Under the pieces are notes generated by a model. That model was given only the letters and a program-made list of their open reading frames with translations, did no database searches and had not been told where the DNA came from. Shown here piece by piece: positions 6,645-15,623 of a DNA stretch of 64,000 bases. The stretch comes from Cupriavidus sp. 2SB (GTDB taxonomy: Bacteria > Pseudomonadota > Gammaproteobacteria > Burkholderiales > Burkholderiaceae). The stretch covers positions 1-64,000 of the forward strand of contig NZ_SCMX01000025.1 of NCBI RefSeq assembly GCF_005503625.1, in the 5' to 3' direction. A program made the position numbers and the translations under genes. The first letter of the stretch is position 1; each line of letters starts with the position of its first letter.

Positions 6645-8162
6645 TTACCTGACAACGGTTTGCGGCGGATTGGATTGGTTTGACAAGCCACATGATGCGG
6701 ATTTGACAAGCCCTATTCTATGGGCGCAGGCAATCGCCGGCGCATCCTGCCACCCACCACCCAGAGCGAGGAACAGATTGATCTGATCCATCGCCACCAC
6801 CGCATCCGAGGTGGCGAGCGCCGCGTCCGTGTTGGCCAGCGTGCGGTCCGCGTCCAGGCTTTGCAGGTACGGCGAGCGCCCTGCCTGCCACAGCTTGCGG
6901 TTCTGGCGTGCGGCTTCCTCGGCCTTGTCGCGGGCCGAGCGCAGCGACTGGTTGCGCTCCAGTTCATGCGTGTAGGCCGACAGCGCGCTCTGCGTCTCGC
7001 GCAGCGCCTTCAGCACCACGCCATCGAAATGCGCGAGTGAACCTTCCGCCCCGAATTCCATGTTGTGAATGCGTGCCCGCGTGCCGCTCGTGGGAATGGT
7101 CCACGATATCGCCGGCCCCCAGCCCCAGTGCGCCGTGGGCGCCTGGCCCAGGTGATCGAGAATCCCGGTGAAACCCGCCGACGCGCCGATGCGGATCTGC
7201 GGGAACAGGTCAGCGGTGGCCACACCGATCTTGGCCGTGGCCGAAGCCAGTTCGCGCTCGGCCTGGCGCACATCCGGACGGCGCTTGAGCAGCGCCATGC
7301 CATCGCCCACCGGCAGCGGCTGCTTCAGAGCGGGCACGTGCTCGCACGCCACGCTCTGGATGTCGAGCGCCATCGGCGGCTTGCCCAGCATCACGGCCAG
7401 CCGGTATGCAGCGCCTTCCTGTTCGGCGCGATACTTCGGCAGCACGGCGCGCAACGTATCGGCCTGTGCCTGCGCGCGCAGTACGTCGGTCGGCTGGCCA
7501 CGGCCGGCATCGACGAGTTTCTGCGCGAGTGTCACGCCGCGTTCCTGCAGGTCGAGTTGGTGTTGCGCCACGTGCAGTTCGTGCGTAGCGGTGCAGCCCT
7601 GCACATAGGCGCGCACGGTCTCGGCCACCACGCCGACGCGGGCCTGATCCAGCGCGGCATGACTCGCCTGCGCGGCGGCCAGCGCGGCCTCGTCGGCGCG
7701 CTTGAGCTTGCCCCAGAAGTCGATCAGGTACGACACCTCGAAACCGATGTCGCCAAAATTCATCGCCGGGATTTTTTCTTCGTGCAGCAGCGGTTCGCCG
7801 GCAATCTGGCCGCGTTCGGCGCTGGCGCGGAACTTGGCTTCGGGCAGGTTCTCCGCCTCCACCTCGTGGTAGATGGCGATGGCGCGCTTGAGGTTGGCGG
7901 CCGCCACGCGCAGGTCGGTGTTGGCGACCAGCGCCTGTTGGACGAGTCCGTCGATATGCGGGTCGTCGTAGAGACGCCACCAGTCGTTGGGTACGTCGCC
8001 AATCGACACGGCGCCGTTGTCGGGACCGCCGAACGGGCCATTCGCTGCGGAAGATTGCACGACGGCATCGTCAGGCACCTTGTGGTCGGGGCCCACGGTC
8101 ATGCAGGCGGCCAGCGCCAGCGGCAACATCGCCGTCAGCGCGACACGGGCAAAACGTTTCAC
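6645..8162 (-). CDS. NodT-family outer membrane efflux lipoprotein
   Basis: A 505-residue TolC-like outer membrane factor. The N-terminus is a lipoprotein signal (MKRFARVALTAMLPLALAAC, lipid-attached Cys20), followed by two copies of the OEP repeat. The first is around WWRLYDDPHIDGLVQQALVANTDLR; the second holds KRRPDVRQAERELASATAKIG and FPQIRIGASAGF. Together they form the trimeric channel through the outer membrane and periplasm. The last 30 residues (after GGGWQDAP) look longer than usual for the family. It is the final gene of the efflux operon; its ATG overlaps the HlyD stop by 4 nt. Confidence 0.92.
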   Translation of the reverse strand: MKRFARVALTAMLPLALAACMTVGPDHKVPDDAVVQSSAANGPFGGPDNGAVSIGDVPNDWWRLYDDPHIDGLVQQALVANTDLRVAAANLKRAIAIYHEVEAENLPEAKFRASAERGQIAGEPLLHEEKIPAMNFGDIGFEVSYLIDFWGKLKRADEAALAAAQASHAALDQARVGVVAETVRAYVQGCTATHELHVAQHQLDLQERGVTLAQKLVDAGRGQPTDVLRAQAQADTLRAVLPKYRAEQEGAAYRLAVMLGKPPMALDIQSVACEHVPALKQPLPVGDGMALLKRRPDVRQAERELASATAKIGVATADLFPQIRIGASAGFTGILDHLGQAPTAHWGWGPAISWTIPTSGTRARIHNMEFGAEGSLAHFDGVVLKALRETQSALSAYTHELERNQSLRSARDKAEEAARQNRKLWQAGRSPYLQSLDADRTLANTDAALATSDAVVAMDQINLFLALGGGWQDAPAIACAHRIGLVKSASCGLSNQSNPPQTVVR

Positions 8163-9124
8163 TGCACAGCTCCGGTTGCGGGTGCGCGCTTGCCGGCCAG
8201 CGCTACCTTGTCTTGCGATTGCGTCGCGGCTGCCGGCGCAGCCTTGGTTGCTTTCGAACCGTCATCGCGCACCGATACCGTCGCGGTACGGCCCGCCACC
8301 AGACGCACATCGTCAGGCATCTGGTCGAACTGGATACGCACCGGAATCCGCTGGGCCAGGCGCACCCAGTTGAATGTCGGATTCACGTTGGGCAGCAGGT
8401 TCGAGCCATTGCTACGGTCGCGATCCTCGATGCCAGCCGCGATACTTTGCACATGGCCGTGCAGCACACGCTTCTCGCCCATGATGCGGATCTCGACCGC
8501 GCTGCCGATATGGATGCCCTGCAGTTTGGTTTCCTCGAAGTAGCCTTCCACATGGAACGATGTGGAATCCACCATCGACAGCACCGGCTTGCCCGTCACC
8601 ACGTAGTCACCCAGTCGCGGCAGGCGATCGTTGACGTAGCCTTCCACCGGGCTCGTCACCTGCGTGCGCGCCAGATTGAGCTTTGCCACGCCGATGGCGG
8701 CATCGGCCTGCGCCAGTTGGGCTTCGCCCTGCTGCACCTTGGCCAACCCTTCCTCGATGATTTCCTTGGACACCACGTCAGACAGCGTCTGGCTGCGCTT
8801 GGCCTCGCGGCGCGCCTGCGACAGGTTCGCGCGCACGGCAGCAGCGGTGGCCTCGGCCTGCCGCAGCGCCAGCGCGTAGCGTTCGCGATCGATCTCGAAC
8901 AGGACGTCGCCGGCCTTCACATGCTGGTTGTCCTTCACGGCGATGCGCGTGACCAGACCGGAGACATCGGGCGAGACCTGCACCACCTCCGCGCGGATGT
9001 GCCCGTCGCGCGTCCATGGCGCCACGGTGTAGTAATCCCAAAGGTGTTTGACAACGACCGCGCCAACGGCCGTTACAGCCAGCGTCAACACGACCGGCCC
9101 GAGCGTAGAGAGTCTGAATTTCAT
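8159..9124 (-). CDS. HlyD/AaeA-type membrane fusion protein
   Basis: A 321-residue periplasmic adaptor of the EmrA/AaeA group. One N-terminal membrane anchor (LGPVVLTLAVTAVGAVVVKHLW) is followed by a biotinyl-lipoyl-like segment (VQVSPDVSGLVTRIAVKDNQ, then VKAGDVLFEIDRERY), an alpha-helical hairpin rich in A/Q/R and a second lipoyl half (SPVEGYVNDRLPRLGDYV). It links the inner membrane FUSC pump to the outer membrane factor. The ATG at 9124 is chosen because it overlaps the DUF1656 stop by 4 nt; a longer frame to 9280 would run back through that gene. The C-terminal extension is Ala/Lys-rich. Confidence 0.9.
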   Translation of the reverse strand: MKFRLSTLGPVVLTLAVTAVGAVVVKHLWDYYTVAPWTRDGHIRAEVVQVSPDVSGLVTRIAVKDNQHVKAGDVLFEIDRERYALALRQAEATAAAVRANLSQARREAKRSQTLSDVVSKEIIEEGLAKVQQGEAQLAQADAAIGVAKLNLARTQVTSPVEGYVNDRLPRLGDYVVTGKPVLSMVDSTSFHVEGYFEETKLQGIHIGSAVEIRIMGEKRVLHGHVQSIAAGIEDRDRSNGSNLLPNVNPTFNWVRLAQRIPVRIQFDQMPDDVRLVAGRTATVSVRDDGSKATKAAPAAATQSQDKVALAGKRAPATGAVQ

Positions 9125-9333
9125 GATTGCAGCGATGGCGCCAGCGCCACCACCCCACCGAGGATGATCGCGTACAGCGCAAGATTGAACAGTGAACGGT
9201 GCCAAACGAGCCGGTAGAAGCCCACGCGCGTCAACACCGCGCGTGCGCCACTCGTGATGAGGAAGGCCGCGAACATCCATACGAGCAAGCTCGGGATGAA
9301 CACGCCATAGATACTGAATTCACCGGGCATCAT
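9121..9333 (-). CDS. DUF1656 (AaeX-like) small membrane protein
   Basis: A 70-residue protein with two predicted membrane helices (VFIPSLLVWMFAAFLITSGA and LFNLALYAIILGGVVAL). This is the AaeX/DUF1656 family, whose members are found almost only between FUSC/AaeB pumps and their HlyD partners. Its molecular role is not established; position suggests a pump accessory subunit. It overlaps both neighbours by 4 nt (ATGA), so its synthesis is coupled to theirs. Confidence 0.9.
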   Translation of the reverse strand: MMPGEFSIYGVFIPSLLVWMFAAFLITSGARAVLTRVGFYRLVWHRSLFNLALYAIILGGVVALAPSLQS

Positions 9334-11306
9334 GCCTTCCTGGAAACGGTTGCCGGCAGCGCCGGCGGAAACAGGGCCACCTGCATATCGACCAGCGCGG
9401 CCAGCGCCACGCGGGAACGCACCTTCTGCTGCGCGTTCGTGATGCGGGTCTGCAACGCCTGCGGCGGCGCATCGGCGGATCCGTCGAGCCGGGCCTTGTA
9501 GTACGTGGTGATACTGCGCAACACGCGGCGCACCGCATGCTGCTCGTCGCCGGGCATCGACGCCATCTCGCGTTGCAGCGCCAGCGCGGTCAGTTCCACA
9601 CGCACTTCGCTGAAGCCATCGCTCGACACCTCGCTTTCGCTGGCGGCCAGCCGGGGCACCAGTTGCGCAAGACGGTCCAGCATGCGGGCGCGCAACCGGG
9701 TATGCGAATCAGGATGCTGGCCCAGCGCGTTCTCCGCGATGTCGCTCCACCCTGCCCGCACCAGCCGGCGCGTGGCGGCGCGCGTGCCGAATGGCCGCAC
9801 CACCAGCGTCCACGCCAGCGCGAAAGCAATCCCCGCAATGCCGGCAATGTTGCTGTTGAAGAACGACTGGAAGTTCGCGCTGTAGGCACCCTGGATGCCG
9901 ATGTCGTTGGCCGTCACCACGGCCAGCGGCATGCCGATCATCGCCAGGCGCGGCTGCGCCACGAGCAGGCCGATGATGAGATACGGCACGGCGAACATCA
10001 GCACCAGCATCTCGAAATCGTGCGCCACGGGCAGCACCGCGAACAGCATGACCATCGAGATCAGCAGGCAGACGATGTTCCAGTTGAAGAACGAGCGGAT
10101 CATCGGCGCAGGCTCGTCGAGCGCGGCAAAGAAGCAGCACGAGATCGCGCCCAGCGCCACGGCGCCCGCGCCATCGGCCCAGCCCGTATGGATCCACACC
10201 AGCCCCATGGCGAAGATCGCCAGCGCCACGGTCACCGTGGAGAACAGCAGCATGCCGTGATCGTAGTGGCGGGCACGACCCACTTCCCAGCGCAGGAATT
10301 CCGGCACCCACTCGCCCTGGATGTGTTTCTCGCCCAGGCGACGGCACAGCGTCATGCAGTCATGCCACAGCGCCACCATCTGGTGCAGGCGATCTTCGGC
10401 GGCGGTCACCAGCGCGGCATCCCAACCGGGTTCCAGCGGTGTGGACGGCAACGTGGGGCGTGTATCGCTGGCGGCGCCAGCCTGTATCCACGCCTTCACG
10501 GCCTGCATCTGCACGGCCAGCGGCGCGGGCACCCCGCCAGCGGCCTGCATCGATTCGACGATGGTCGCCAGCGAAGACAGCACCGGCAGCAGCATCGTCA
10601 TGCGGCCACGCAGTTCCCGCGCGGCGCGTACGCGGTCTGCGCTTTCGGCGTCGTAGCCAAGCTGGCTGATGAGTTGGTCGAGGGCCAGGATGTCGGCAGC
10701 CAGGCGATGACGGCTCTGGTGCAACGAGACGCGGGCGCCGGGCGCCGCGGACAGCATGTCGGTGGCCCACAGCGTGGCATCGGCCATCCACTGGCGTGTC
10801 TTGTCGCGCAGCACGTTGGCCACGCTGGCCGGCATCAGCACGGCGCCCACTACCGCAGCGCAGAGAATACCGAGGCAGATTTCCTCGGAGCGCGCGACGG
10901 CGAGATCGAAAATACCGGTGGGGTTATCGACGGAAGGCAGCGCCACCAGCGGCAGCGTGTAGGCCGCGAGCATGAACACGTAGCTGCGCGGCGTGCGGTG
11001 CATCAATGCCACATACAACAGGCAGGCCACCCAGATGGCCACGGCGGCCATCAGCAGCGGCGGCGAGTTGACCAGCGGCGGCACCATCGCGATACCTGCG
11101 GCGGCACCGATCAGCGTACCGAGCACGCGGTACAGCGCCTTGGAGCGCGTTGCTCCCGTCAGGGGGTGCGCCACGATATAGACAGAGCCCATCGCCCAGT
11201 ACGGACGAGGCAAGCCCAGGTACATCGCTATCCACAAGGCCAGCATCGCTGCAATGAAAGCCTTGAAGGAAAAGATCCAGTCCCGGGCAGACGGCCAACT
11301 CATCAT
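9330..11306 (-). CDS. FUSC-family (AaeB-like) inner membrane efflux protein
   Basis: A 658-residue inner membrane transporter of the fusaric acid resistance/aromatic acid exporter family. It has two groups of about six membrane helices: WIFSFKAFIAAMLALWIAMY and following near the N-terminus, and a second set from about residue 350 (MLLFSTVTVALAIFAMGLVW onward), separated by a soluble helical region. The N-terminal SARDWIFSFKAFIAAMLALW and PYWAMGSVYIVAHPLTGATRSKAL segments are typical of the family. The ATG at 11306 overlaps the MarR stop (ATGA). Known relatives export aromatic carboxylic acids such as p-hydroxybenzoate; the actual substrate here is inferred only. Confidence 0.9.
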   Translation of the reverse strand: MMSWPSARDWIFSFKAFIAAMLALWIAMYLGLPRPYWAMGSVYIVAHPLTGATRSKALYRVLGTLIGAAAGIAMVPPLVNSPPLLMAAVAIWVACLLYVALMHRTPRSYVFMLAAYTLPLVALPSVDNPTGIFDLAVARSEEICLGILCAAVVGAVLMPASVANVLRDKTRQWMADATLWATDMLSAAPGARVSLHQSRHRLAADILALDQLISQLGYDAESADRVRAARELRGRMTMLLPVLSSLATIVESMQAAGGVPAPLAVQMQAVKAWIQAGAASDTRPTLPSTPLEPGWDAALVTAAEDRLHQMVALWHDCMTLCRRLGEKHIQGEWVPEFLRWEVGRARHYDHGMLLFSTVTVALAIFAMGLVWIHTGWADGAGAVALGAISCCFFAALDEPAPMIRSFFNWNIVCLLISMVMLFAVLPVAHDFEMLVLMFAVPYLIIGLLVAQPRLAMIGMPLAVVTANDIGIQGAYSANFQSFFNSNIAGIAGIAFALAWTLVVRPFGTRAATRRLVRAGWSDIAENALGQHPDSHTRLRARMLDRLAQLVPRLAASESEVSSDGFSEVRVELTALALQREMASMPGDEQHAVRRVLRSITTYYKARLDGSADAPPQALQTRITNAQQKVRSRVALAALVDMQVALFPPALPATVSRKA

Positions 11307-11773
11307 GCTGCGCCGGACTCCTGCCGGTTCGACGAAGCGGCGGCGGCCGCGCGCGACAACGCTTCGAGCACGCGCAGCGTGGCAGCCATGTCCTCTTCGG
11401 AAATTTCCGCGAACACCTCGCTGCGCAACTGCTTGAGTTCCACCTCGATCTGCTCGGCCATGCGGTCGCCGGCCTCGGTCAAGGACAGCACATTGGCGCG
11501 CCGGTCGCTGGGATCCACCTCGCGGCGCACCAGTTCGGCGGCGCTCAGTTGATCCACCAGCCGCACCAGCGTGGCGCCTTCGACGCCCACGTAGTCGGCC
11601 AATGTGACCTGGCGAACACCACCGCCCAGGCGGCGGATAAAGAGCAGCGGCGCGGCGGCGGCGGCGGAGATTCCGTGCGCAGTCACAGCAGCCTGGCTGA
11701 TCTGTCGCCATTGGCGGCCGGCAAGCATCAGCTGGCCGGTAAAGGCGAATCGGAGAGCATCGATCTTTGGCAT
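11303..11773 (-). CDS. MarR-family transcriptional regulator
   Basis: A 156-residue winged-helix regulator. The helix-turn-helix region is about residues 55-85 (LADYVGVEGATLVRLVDQLSAAELV) and the wing contains the family motif DPSDRRANVLSLTEAG. Members are dimers that repress until a small phenolic ligand binds. It is the first gene of the five-gene efflux operon, overlapping the FUSC gene by 4 nt. A dyad at 11798-11828 just upstream suits autoregulation of the whole operon. The Ala-rich C-terminus contributes to dimerisation. Confidence 0.9.
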   Translation of the reverse strand: MPKIDALRFAFTGQLMLAGRQWRQISQAAVTAHGISAAAAAPLLFIRRLGGGVRQVTLADYVGVEGATLVRLVDQLSAAELVRREVDPSDRRANVLSLTEAGDRMAEQIEVELKQLRSEVFAEISEEDMAATLRVLEALSRAAAAASSNRQESGAA

Positions 11774-11797
11774 GGGCGAATAATAGACATGAATTAA

Positions 11798-11828
11798 TTA
11801 GAATGCAAATGATTTATTTGCGAATTAG
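11798..11828. promoter_or_regulatory. Dyad upstream of marR, likely operator
   Basis: GCAAAT at 11805-11810 and ATTTGC at 11816-11821 form a perfect dyad with a 5-bp centre. TTAG/TTAG-type flanking symmetry extends it to about 31 bp. It lies about 30 bp before the marR start in AT-rich DNA, where a MarR dimer would block the promoter. Confidence 0.55.
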
Positions 11829-11894
11829 TTCACATGGCAAGTACTTCACCCGCAGTGCCTGCCGATGCACTGCGCTATCTCGCCTTTGCGGCGC

Positions 11895-12866
11895 TTAAGC
11901 CGCAGCCACACTCAGGCGCAAGTTCTCCAGCATGTCGTCCACCATCTGCTGCAGCGAGAAATGCGGCTGCCAGCCCCAGTCACGGCGCGCGGCGCTGTCG
12001 TCGATCGAATCGGGCCAACCCTGGGCAATGGCCTGCCGATAGTCGGGCGCGTAGTTCACCTTGAAATCCGGCACGCGGCGCTGGATCGCTTCGGCGATCT
12101 GGGTGGGTGTGAAGCTCATGCCGGCCAGGTTGTAGCTGCCGCGCTCGCGCACCTGTTCGGCCGGCGCTTCCATCAGCTCCAGCGTGGCGCGGATCGCGTC
12201 GGGCATATACATCATCGGCAGGCGCTCGTCAGCTTCGAGGAAGCAGGTGTAGGGCTCGCCACGCACCGCGTGATGAAAGATATCGATTGCGTAGTCCGTC
12301 GTGCCGCCGCCGGGCGGCGTCTTGTGCGAGATCAGGCCCGGATAGCGCACGCTGCGCACATCCACGCCATGATTCTCGAAGTACCAGCGGCACCAGCCCT
12401 CGCCCGCCTGCTTGGAGATGCCATAGACCGTGGTCGGCTCCATGATGGTTTTCTGCGGCGTGTCCACGCGCGGTGTCGAGGGGCCGAACGCGGCAATCGA
12501 ACTGGGCCAGAACACGCGCGAGATACCGTGATGGCGCGCGGCTTCCAGCACATTGAGCAGACCCGTCATGTTCAGGTTCCACGCCCATTGCGGTGCCTTC
12601 TCGCCGGTGGCGGACAGTGCTGCGGCCAACAGATAGATCTGCGTAATGCCATGACGCTCGATCACCGTGGTCAGTTCGCCGCGATCCGTGATGTTGAGCA
12701 TTTCGTGGGCGATGTGGACGTGGCGGCCCGTGGGCACGACATCGGAAGTCACCACCTGTTCGCGCCCATGGCGCTCGGCCAGGGCGAGCGCCAGTTCGGA
12801 ACCAAGCTGCCCATTGGCGCCGACGATCAGGATCTTCGGCGCGCCAGTGTTGACTGCTGCGTTCAT
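11895..12866 (-). CDS. SDR-type L-threonine 3-dehydrogenase
   Basis: A 323-residue extended short-chain dehydrogenase. It has a Rossmann GANGQLG motif near residue 16 and the catalytic Tyr-x3-Lys in [11 protein letters not shown]. The family oxidises L-threonine to 2-amino-3-ketobutyrate with NAD; GalE-like threonine dehydrogenases of this type replace the zinc enzyme in many bacteria. The assignment rests mainly on its partner: its ATG overlaps the stop of kbl by 4 nt, and Kbl consumes exactly this product. Without that context it would be called only an NAD-dependent epimerase/dehydratase. Confidence 0.88.
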   Translation of the reverse strand: MNAAVNTGAPKILIVGANGQLGSELALALAERHGREQVVTSDVVPTGRHVHIAHEMLNITDRGELTTVIERHGITQIYLLAAALSATGEKAPQWAWNLNMTGLLNVLEAARHHGISRVFWPSSIAAFGPSTPRVDTPQKTIMEPTTVYGISKQAGEGWCRWYFENHGVDVRSVRYPGLISHKTPPGGGTTDYAIDIFHHAVRGEPYTCFLEADERLPMMYMPDAIRATLELMEAPAEQVRERGSYNLAGMSFTPTQIAEAIQRRVPDFKVNYAPDYRQAIAQGWPDSIDDSAARRDWGWQPHFSLQQMVDDMLENLRLSVAAA

Positions 12867-14065
12867 TGCACCAGCCCCAGTTCACGACCTGCCTGTGCAA
12901 ATGCATCGAGCGCAGTGCGCAGCGTGGTCTCATCGTGTCCGGCGCTCATCTGCACGCGGATACGCGCCTGGCCCTTTGCCACCACGGGATAGAAGAAGCC
13001 CACCACATAAACGCCGAGTTCAAGCAGCCGCTCGGACAGTTTCTGCGCCTTCTCTGCGTCGTAGACCATGATCGGCACGATGGGATGATCGCCCGGCTTG
13101 ATGTCGAAGCCCAGCGCGGCAATGCCTTCGCGGAAGAACTTCGTATTGGCTTCGAGCCGGTCGCGCAGTTCGGTGCTGCCTTCGAGGATATCGAGCACGG
13201 CAATGCTGGCGCCGACGATGGCGGGCGCCACGGTATTCGAGAACAGATAGGGACGCGAGCGCTGGCGCAGCAGGTCGATGACTTCCTTGCGGCCCGATGT
13301 GAAACCACCCGATGCGCCACCCAGTGCCTTGCCGAGCGTGCCGGTGATGATGTCGATCTTGCCGAAGACGCCGCGTGCTTCGTGCGTGCCGCGACCGCGC
13401 GCACCCATGAAGCCGGTGGCGTGGCATTCGTCGATACCCAGTAGCGCGCCGTGCGCATCACAGATGCGCCGAATCTCGTCGAGCCGCGCTACGGTGCCAT
13501 CCATCGAGAACACGCCATCGCTGAACACGAGCTTGAAGCGCGCGCCATCGGCATCGGCCTGCTTCAACTGCGCGTCAAGATCGGCGAGATCGTTGTGCTT
13601 GTAGCGGTAGCGCTTCGCCTTGGAGAGGCGGATGCCGTCGATGATCGACGCATGGTTCAGTTCGTCGCTGATCACGGCGTCATCGGGGCCGAGCAGCGTT
13701 TCGAACAGGCCACCGTTGGCGTCGAACGCCGAGCCATAGAGGATGGTGTCCTCGGTGCCGAGGAATGCGGCGAGCCGCTGTTCGAGCGACTTGTGCAAAT
13801 CTTGCGTGCCGCAGATGAAACGCACCGACGACAGGCCGTAGCCATGGGTGCGCAACGCCTCGTGCGCGGCTTCGATCACCTTGGGGTGCGAGGACAGCCC
13901 GAGATAATTGTTCGCACAGAGATTGATGACCTCGCGGCCATCCGCCGTGCGGATCGTTGCGCCCTGCGGCGTAGCGATGATGCGCTCACGCTTGTACAGC
14001 CCCGCTTCGCGGATGGCAGCAAGCTCCGCGCGGATCGATGCATAAAACGCCTCGGCACTCGACAT
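12863..14065 (-). CDS. kbl: Glycine C-acetyltransferase (2-amino-3-ketobutyrate CoA ligase)
   Basis: A 400-residue PLP enzyme of the alpha-oxoamine synthase family that cleaves 2-amino-3-ketobutyrate with CoA to glycine and acetyl-CoA. Visible signatures are [17 protein letters not shown], the glycine-rich [14 protein letters not shown] segment, [24 protein letters not shown] and the PLP lysine in [15 protein letters not shown]. The ATG at 14065 gives the standard length; a longer frame to 14194 runs into the divergent promoter. It is the first gene of a two-gene threonine catabolic operon and is divergent from an XRE-cupin regulator that probably controls it. Confidence 0.95.
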   Translation of the reverse strand: MSSAEAFYASIRAELAAIREAGLYKRERIIATPQGATIRTADGREVINLCANNYLGLSSHPKVIEAAHEALRTHGYGLSSVRFICGTQDLHKSLEQRLAAFLGTEDTILYGSAFDANGGLFETLLGPDDAVISDELNHASIIDGIRLSKAKRYRYKHNDLADLDAQLKQADADGARFKLVFSDGVFSMDGTVARLDEIRRICDAHGALLGIDECHATGFMGARGRGTHEARGVFGKIDIITGTLGKALGGASGGFTSGRKEVIDLLRQRSRPYLFSNTVAPAIVGASIAVLDILEGSTELRDRLEANTKFFREGIAALGFDIKPGDHPIVPIMVYDAEKAQKLSERLLELGVYVVGFFYPVVAKGQARIRVQMSAGHDETTLRTALDAFAQAGRELGLVQ

Positions 14066-14107
14066 GGCCAGACTCCCGGTGGTAGTGTCTCGAATCACTC
14101 GATCGAT

Positions 14108-14156
14108 AAATCGAACGAGTTCTATATAACGAACGTGCCGTGCACTATAACGAACG
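14108..14156. promoter_or_regulatory. Repeated CGAACG sites between kbl and xre-cupin gene
   Basis: TATAACGAACG occurs at 14125-14135 and again at 14146-14156, exactly 21 bp apart (two helical turns). A third ATCGAACGA lies at about 14109-14117. Lying between the divergent kbl operon and its XRE neighbour, they are good candidates for tandem XRE operator sites. Confidence 0.45.
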
Positions 14157-14157
14157 A

Positions 14158-14748
14158 ATGACGACGACGCAACCCGTCCCCGCAGAAGGGCCACCAGCCG
14201 TTGGCAGCACGCTGCAGGCCCTGCGCCAGAGCCAGCAACTGTCGCTGGACGACCTCTCGCGGCGCGCCGGTGTTTCCAAGTCTATGCTGTCGCAGATCGA
14301 ACGGAATCTTGCCAATCCCACCGTGGCGGTGCTGTGGCGGCTGGCAAACGCCCTGGGGGTGAGCCTGGCCGACTTCCTGGCGCAAGGCGGCAGCGCGCCA
14401 CCGGCCCCGGCCATTACCGTGGTGCAGCCGCACGCGATTCCGGCGCTCAAGAGCCCGGATACGCGCTGCGAGCTACGTATCCTGGGTCCGATCGACCTCG
14501 CGGGGCGCTTCGAGTGGTATGAGTTATCGATCCAGCCCGGCGGCGTACTGGCATCCGATCCGCACGATACGGGCACGCAGGAGCACCTGACGGTGCTCAC
14601 CGGCGCCATGACAGTGCAAGCCGGGGGCGACGAGAAGAAGTTGAAGCATGGCGAAACGGCGCGCTATGGCGCGGACGTGGCACATGCGATTGGGAATCCG
14701 GGGAAAGGTGTGGCGACGGCGTTGTTGGTGGTGGTGCATCCGACTTGA
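14158..14748 (+). CDS. XRE-cupin transcriptional regulator
   Basis: A 196-residue regulator with an N-terminal helix-turn-helix (about residues 15-70: [20 protein letters not shown], then [20 protein letters not shown]) and a C-terminal cupin domain (about 110-190: [35 protein letters not shown]). Such proteins sense a small molecule through the cupin and usually repress or activate the adjacent amino acid genes. The ATG at 14158 follows the repeated CGAACG boxes. It is divergent from the threonine degradation operon, so control of kbl-tdh is the simplest role. Confidence 0.88.
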   Translation: MTTTQPVPAEGPPAVGSTLQALRQSQQLSLDDLSRRAGVSKSMLSQIERNLANPTVAVLWRLANALGVSLADFLAQGGSAPPAPAITVVQPHAIPALKSPDTRCELRILGPIDLAGRFEWYELSIQPGGVLASDPHDTGTQEHLTVLTGAMTVQAGGDEKKLKHGETARYGADVAHAIGNPGKGVATALLVVVHPT

Positions 14749-14779
14749 ACTACTGACGTAGTTCTCCCGGATTGTTTCG

Positions 14780-14809
14780 CTCCCCTCTCCCGCAAGCGGG
14801 AGAGGGGAG
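14780..14809. repeat. CCCTCTCCC hairpin repeat, single unit
   Basis: CTCCCCTCTCCCGC and its complement GCGGGAGAGGGGAG flank AA, giving a 14-bp stem followed by GAAAACCGA. It lies between the convergent XRE-cupin and GntR genes. It is one of six related elements in the window. Confidence 0.8.
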
Positions 14810-14833
14810 AAAACCGAAGAGCAAGGGAAAACG

Positions 14834-15505
14834 TTACCCCTCCTCCTTCATCCGCTCGCTCGCCAGCAAATTCCGCTTCGTCTCCAGGATGTGTTCCTCG
14901 AGCAAAGCCGCCACCTTCACCGCATCGCGCGCCTTGCACGCTTCGAGGATGCGATAGTGGTCAGCCTGCGGGCCTTCCTTGCCGGTAGCCAGTGACATCT
15001 GTTCGTGCGTATAGCGATCGGTATTGAGGCAAAACTCCTCGATCAGTCGGCGCAGGCGCTTGTTGTTGGCCGGCGCGCAGAGTGCCAGGTGGAAGCGCCG
15101 GTTGTACTCGGCCCATTCCGCGAGCGACTCCGAACTCGAGTACGCGTCAAGAATCTCCTGCATTTGCTGGAAATCCTGCTGAACCATGTTCGGCACGCCC
15201 AGCCGCGCCGCGTGGCATTCGAGCGCCACGCGGATATCGAGCAGTTCGCAGATCTGCGACACATCCATCCCCGACACCACGGCGCCCCGGTTGCGCTGGT
15301 ACGTCACCAACCCTTCCGTTTCTAGCTGGCGCAGTGCCTCGCGCACAGGAATGCGACTTGCGTTGAAGCGCTCGGCCAACGCGTCCTGCCGCAGTTGAAC
15401 ACCCACGGCAAGCGTGCCTTTCAGGATTTCATAGCGAAGCTGGTCACGGATGATCTGGGGTAAACCCTTGGTAGGGGCGCTGGTGCGGCCCGGTTGAATT
15501 GACAT
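14834..15505 (-). CDS. GntR-family regulator, FCD (FadR) subfamily
   Basis: A 223-residue regulator. The N-terminal winged helix (about residues 12-80) includes GVQLRQDALAERFNASRIPV followed by REALRQLETEGLVTYQRNRG. The C-terminal all-helical FCD ligand domain has the metal-binding pattern of the family (ALECHAARLG, NRRFHLALCAPANN, DHYRILEACKARD). The ATG at 15505 is used; the longer frame to 15655 crosses the divergent promoter. It is divergent from the semialdehyde dehydrogenase and Liv transporter operon, which it presumably controls through the palindrome at 15575-15586. Confidence 0.88.
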   Translation of the reverse strand: MSIQPGRTSAPTKGLPQIIRDQLRYEILKGTLAVGVQLRQDALAERFNASRIPVREALRQLETEGLVTYQRNRGAVVSGMDVSQICELLDIRVALECHAARLGVPNMVQQDFQQMQEILDAYSSSESLAEWAEYNRRFHLALCAPANNKRLRRLIEEFCLNTDRYTHEQMSLATGKEGPQADHYRILEACKARDAVKVAALLEEHILETKRNLLASERMKEEG

Positions 15506-15573
15506 GGGAAGTGCTGGAGATCGGTGTGCGATTCGAGTGAGGTCCCTATTGTGCCTGAATATTCGCGCTGCTA

Positions 15574-15615
15574 TATTGGATCCAATTTCAAACATTGCAT
15601 ATCCAATAGGTAATT
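15574..15615. promoter_or_regulatory. GntR-type operator candidate
   Basis: A perfect 12-bp palindrome, ATTGGATCCAAT, at 15575-15586 is followed by a half-like copy (ATATCCAATAGG) about 20 bp on. It lies between the divergent gntR and dehydrogenase genes, close to the dehydrogenase start at 15624. Short palindromes of this type are typical FCD-subfamily operators. Confidence 0.55.
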
Positions 15616-15623
15616 TGTCGTAT

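Noticed and set aside
9537..11552. Long rightward frame opposite the FUSC gene (671 codons)
   Set aside because: It is rich in His, Arg and Gln with no domain or ribosome binding site. It mirrors a well-supported leftward gene in GC-rich DNA.
14780..14809. Intrinsic terminator for the XRE-cupin gene
   Set aside because: The hairpin belongs to a repeat family found at six places, also inside operons, and lacks a T-run, so I list it as a repeat. It may still reduce transcription.
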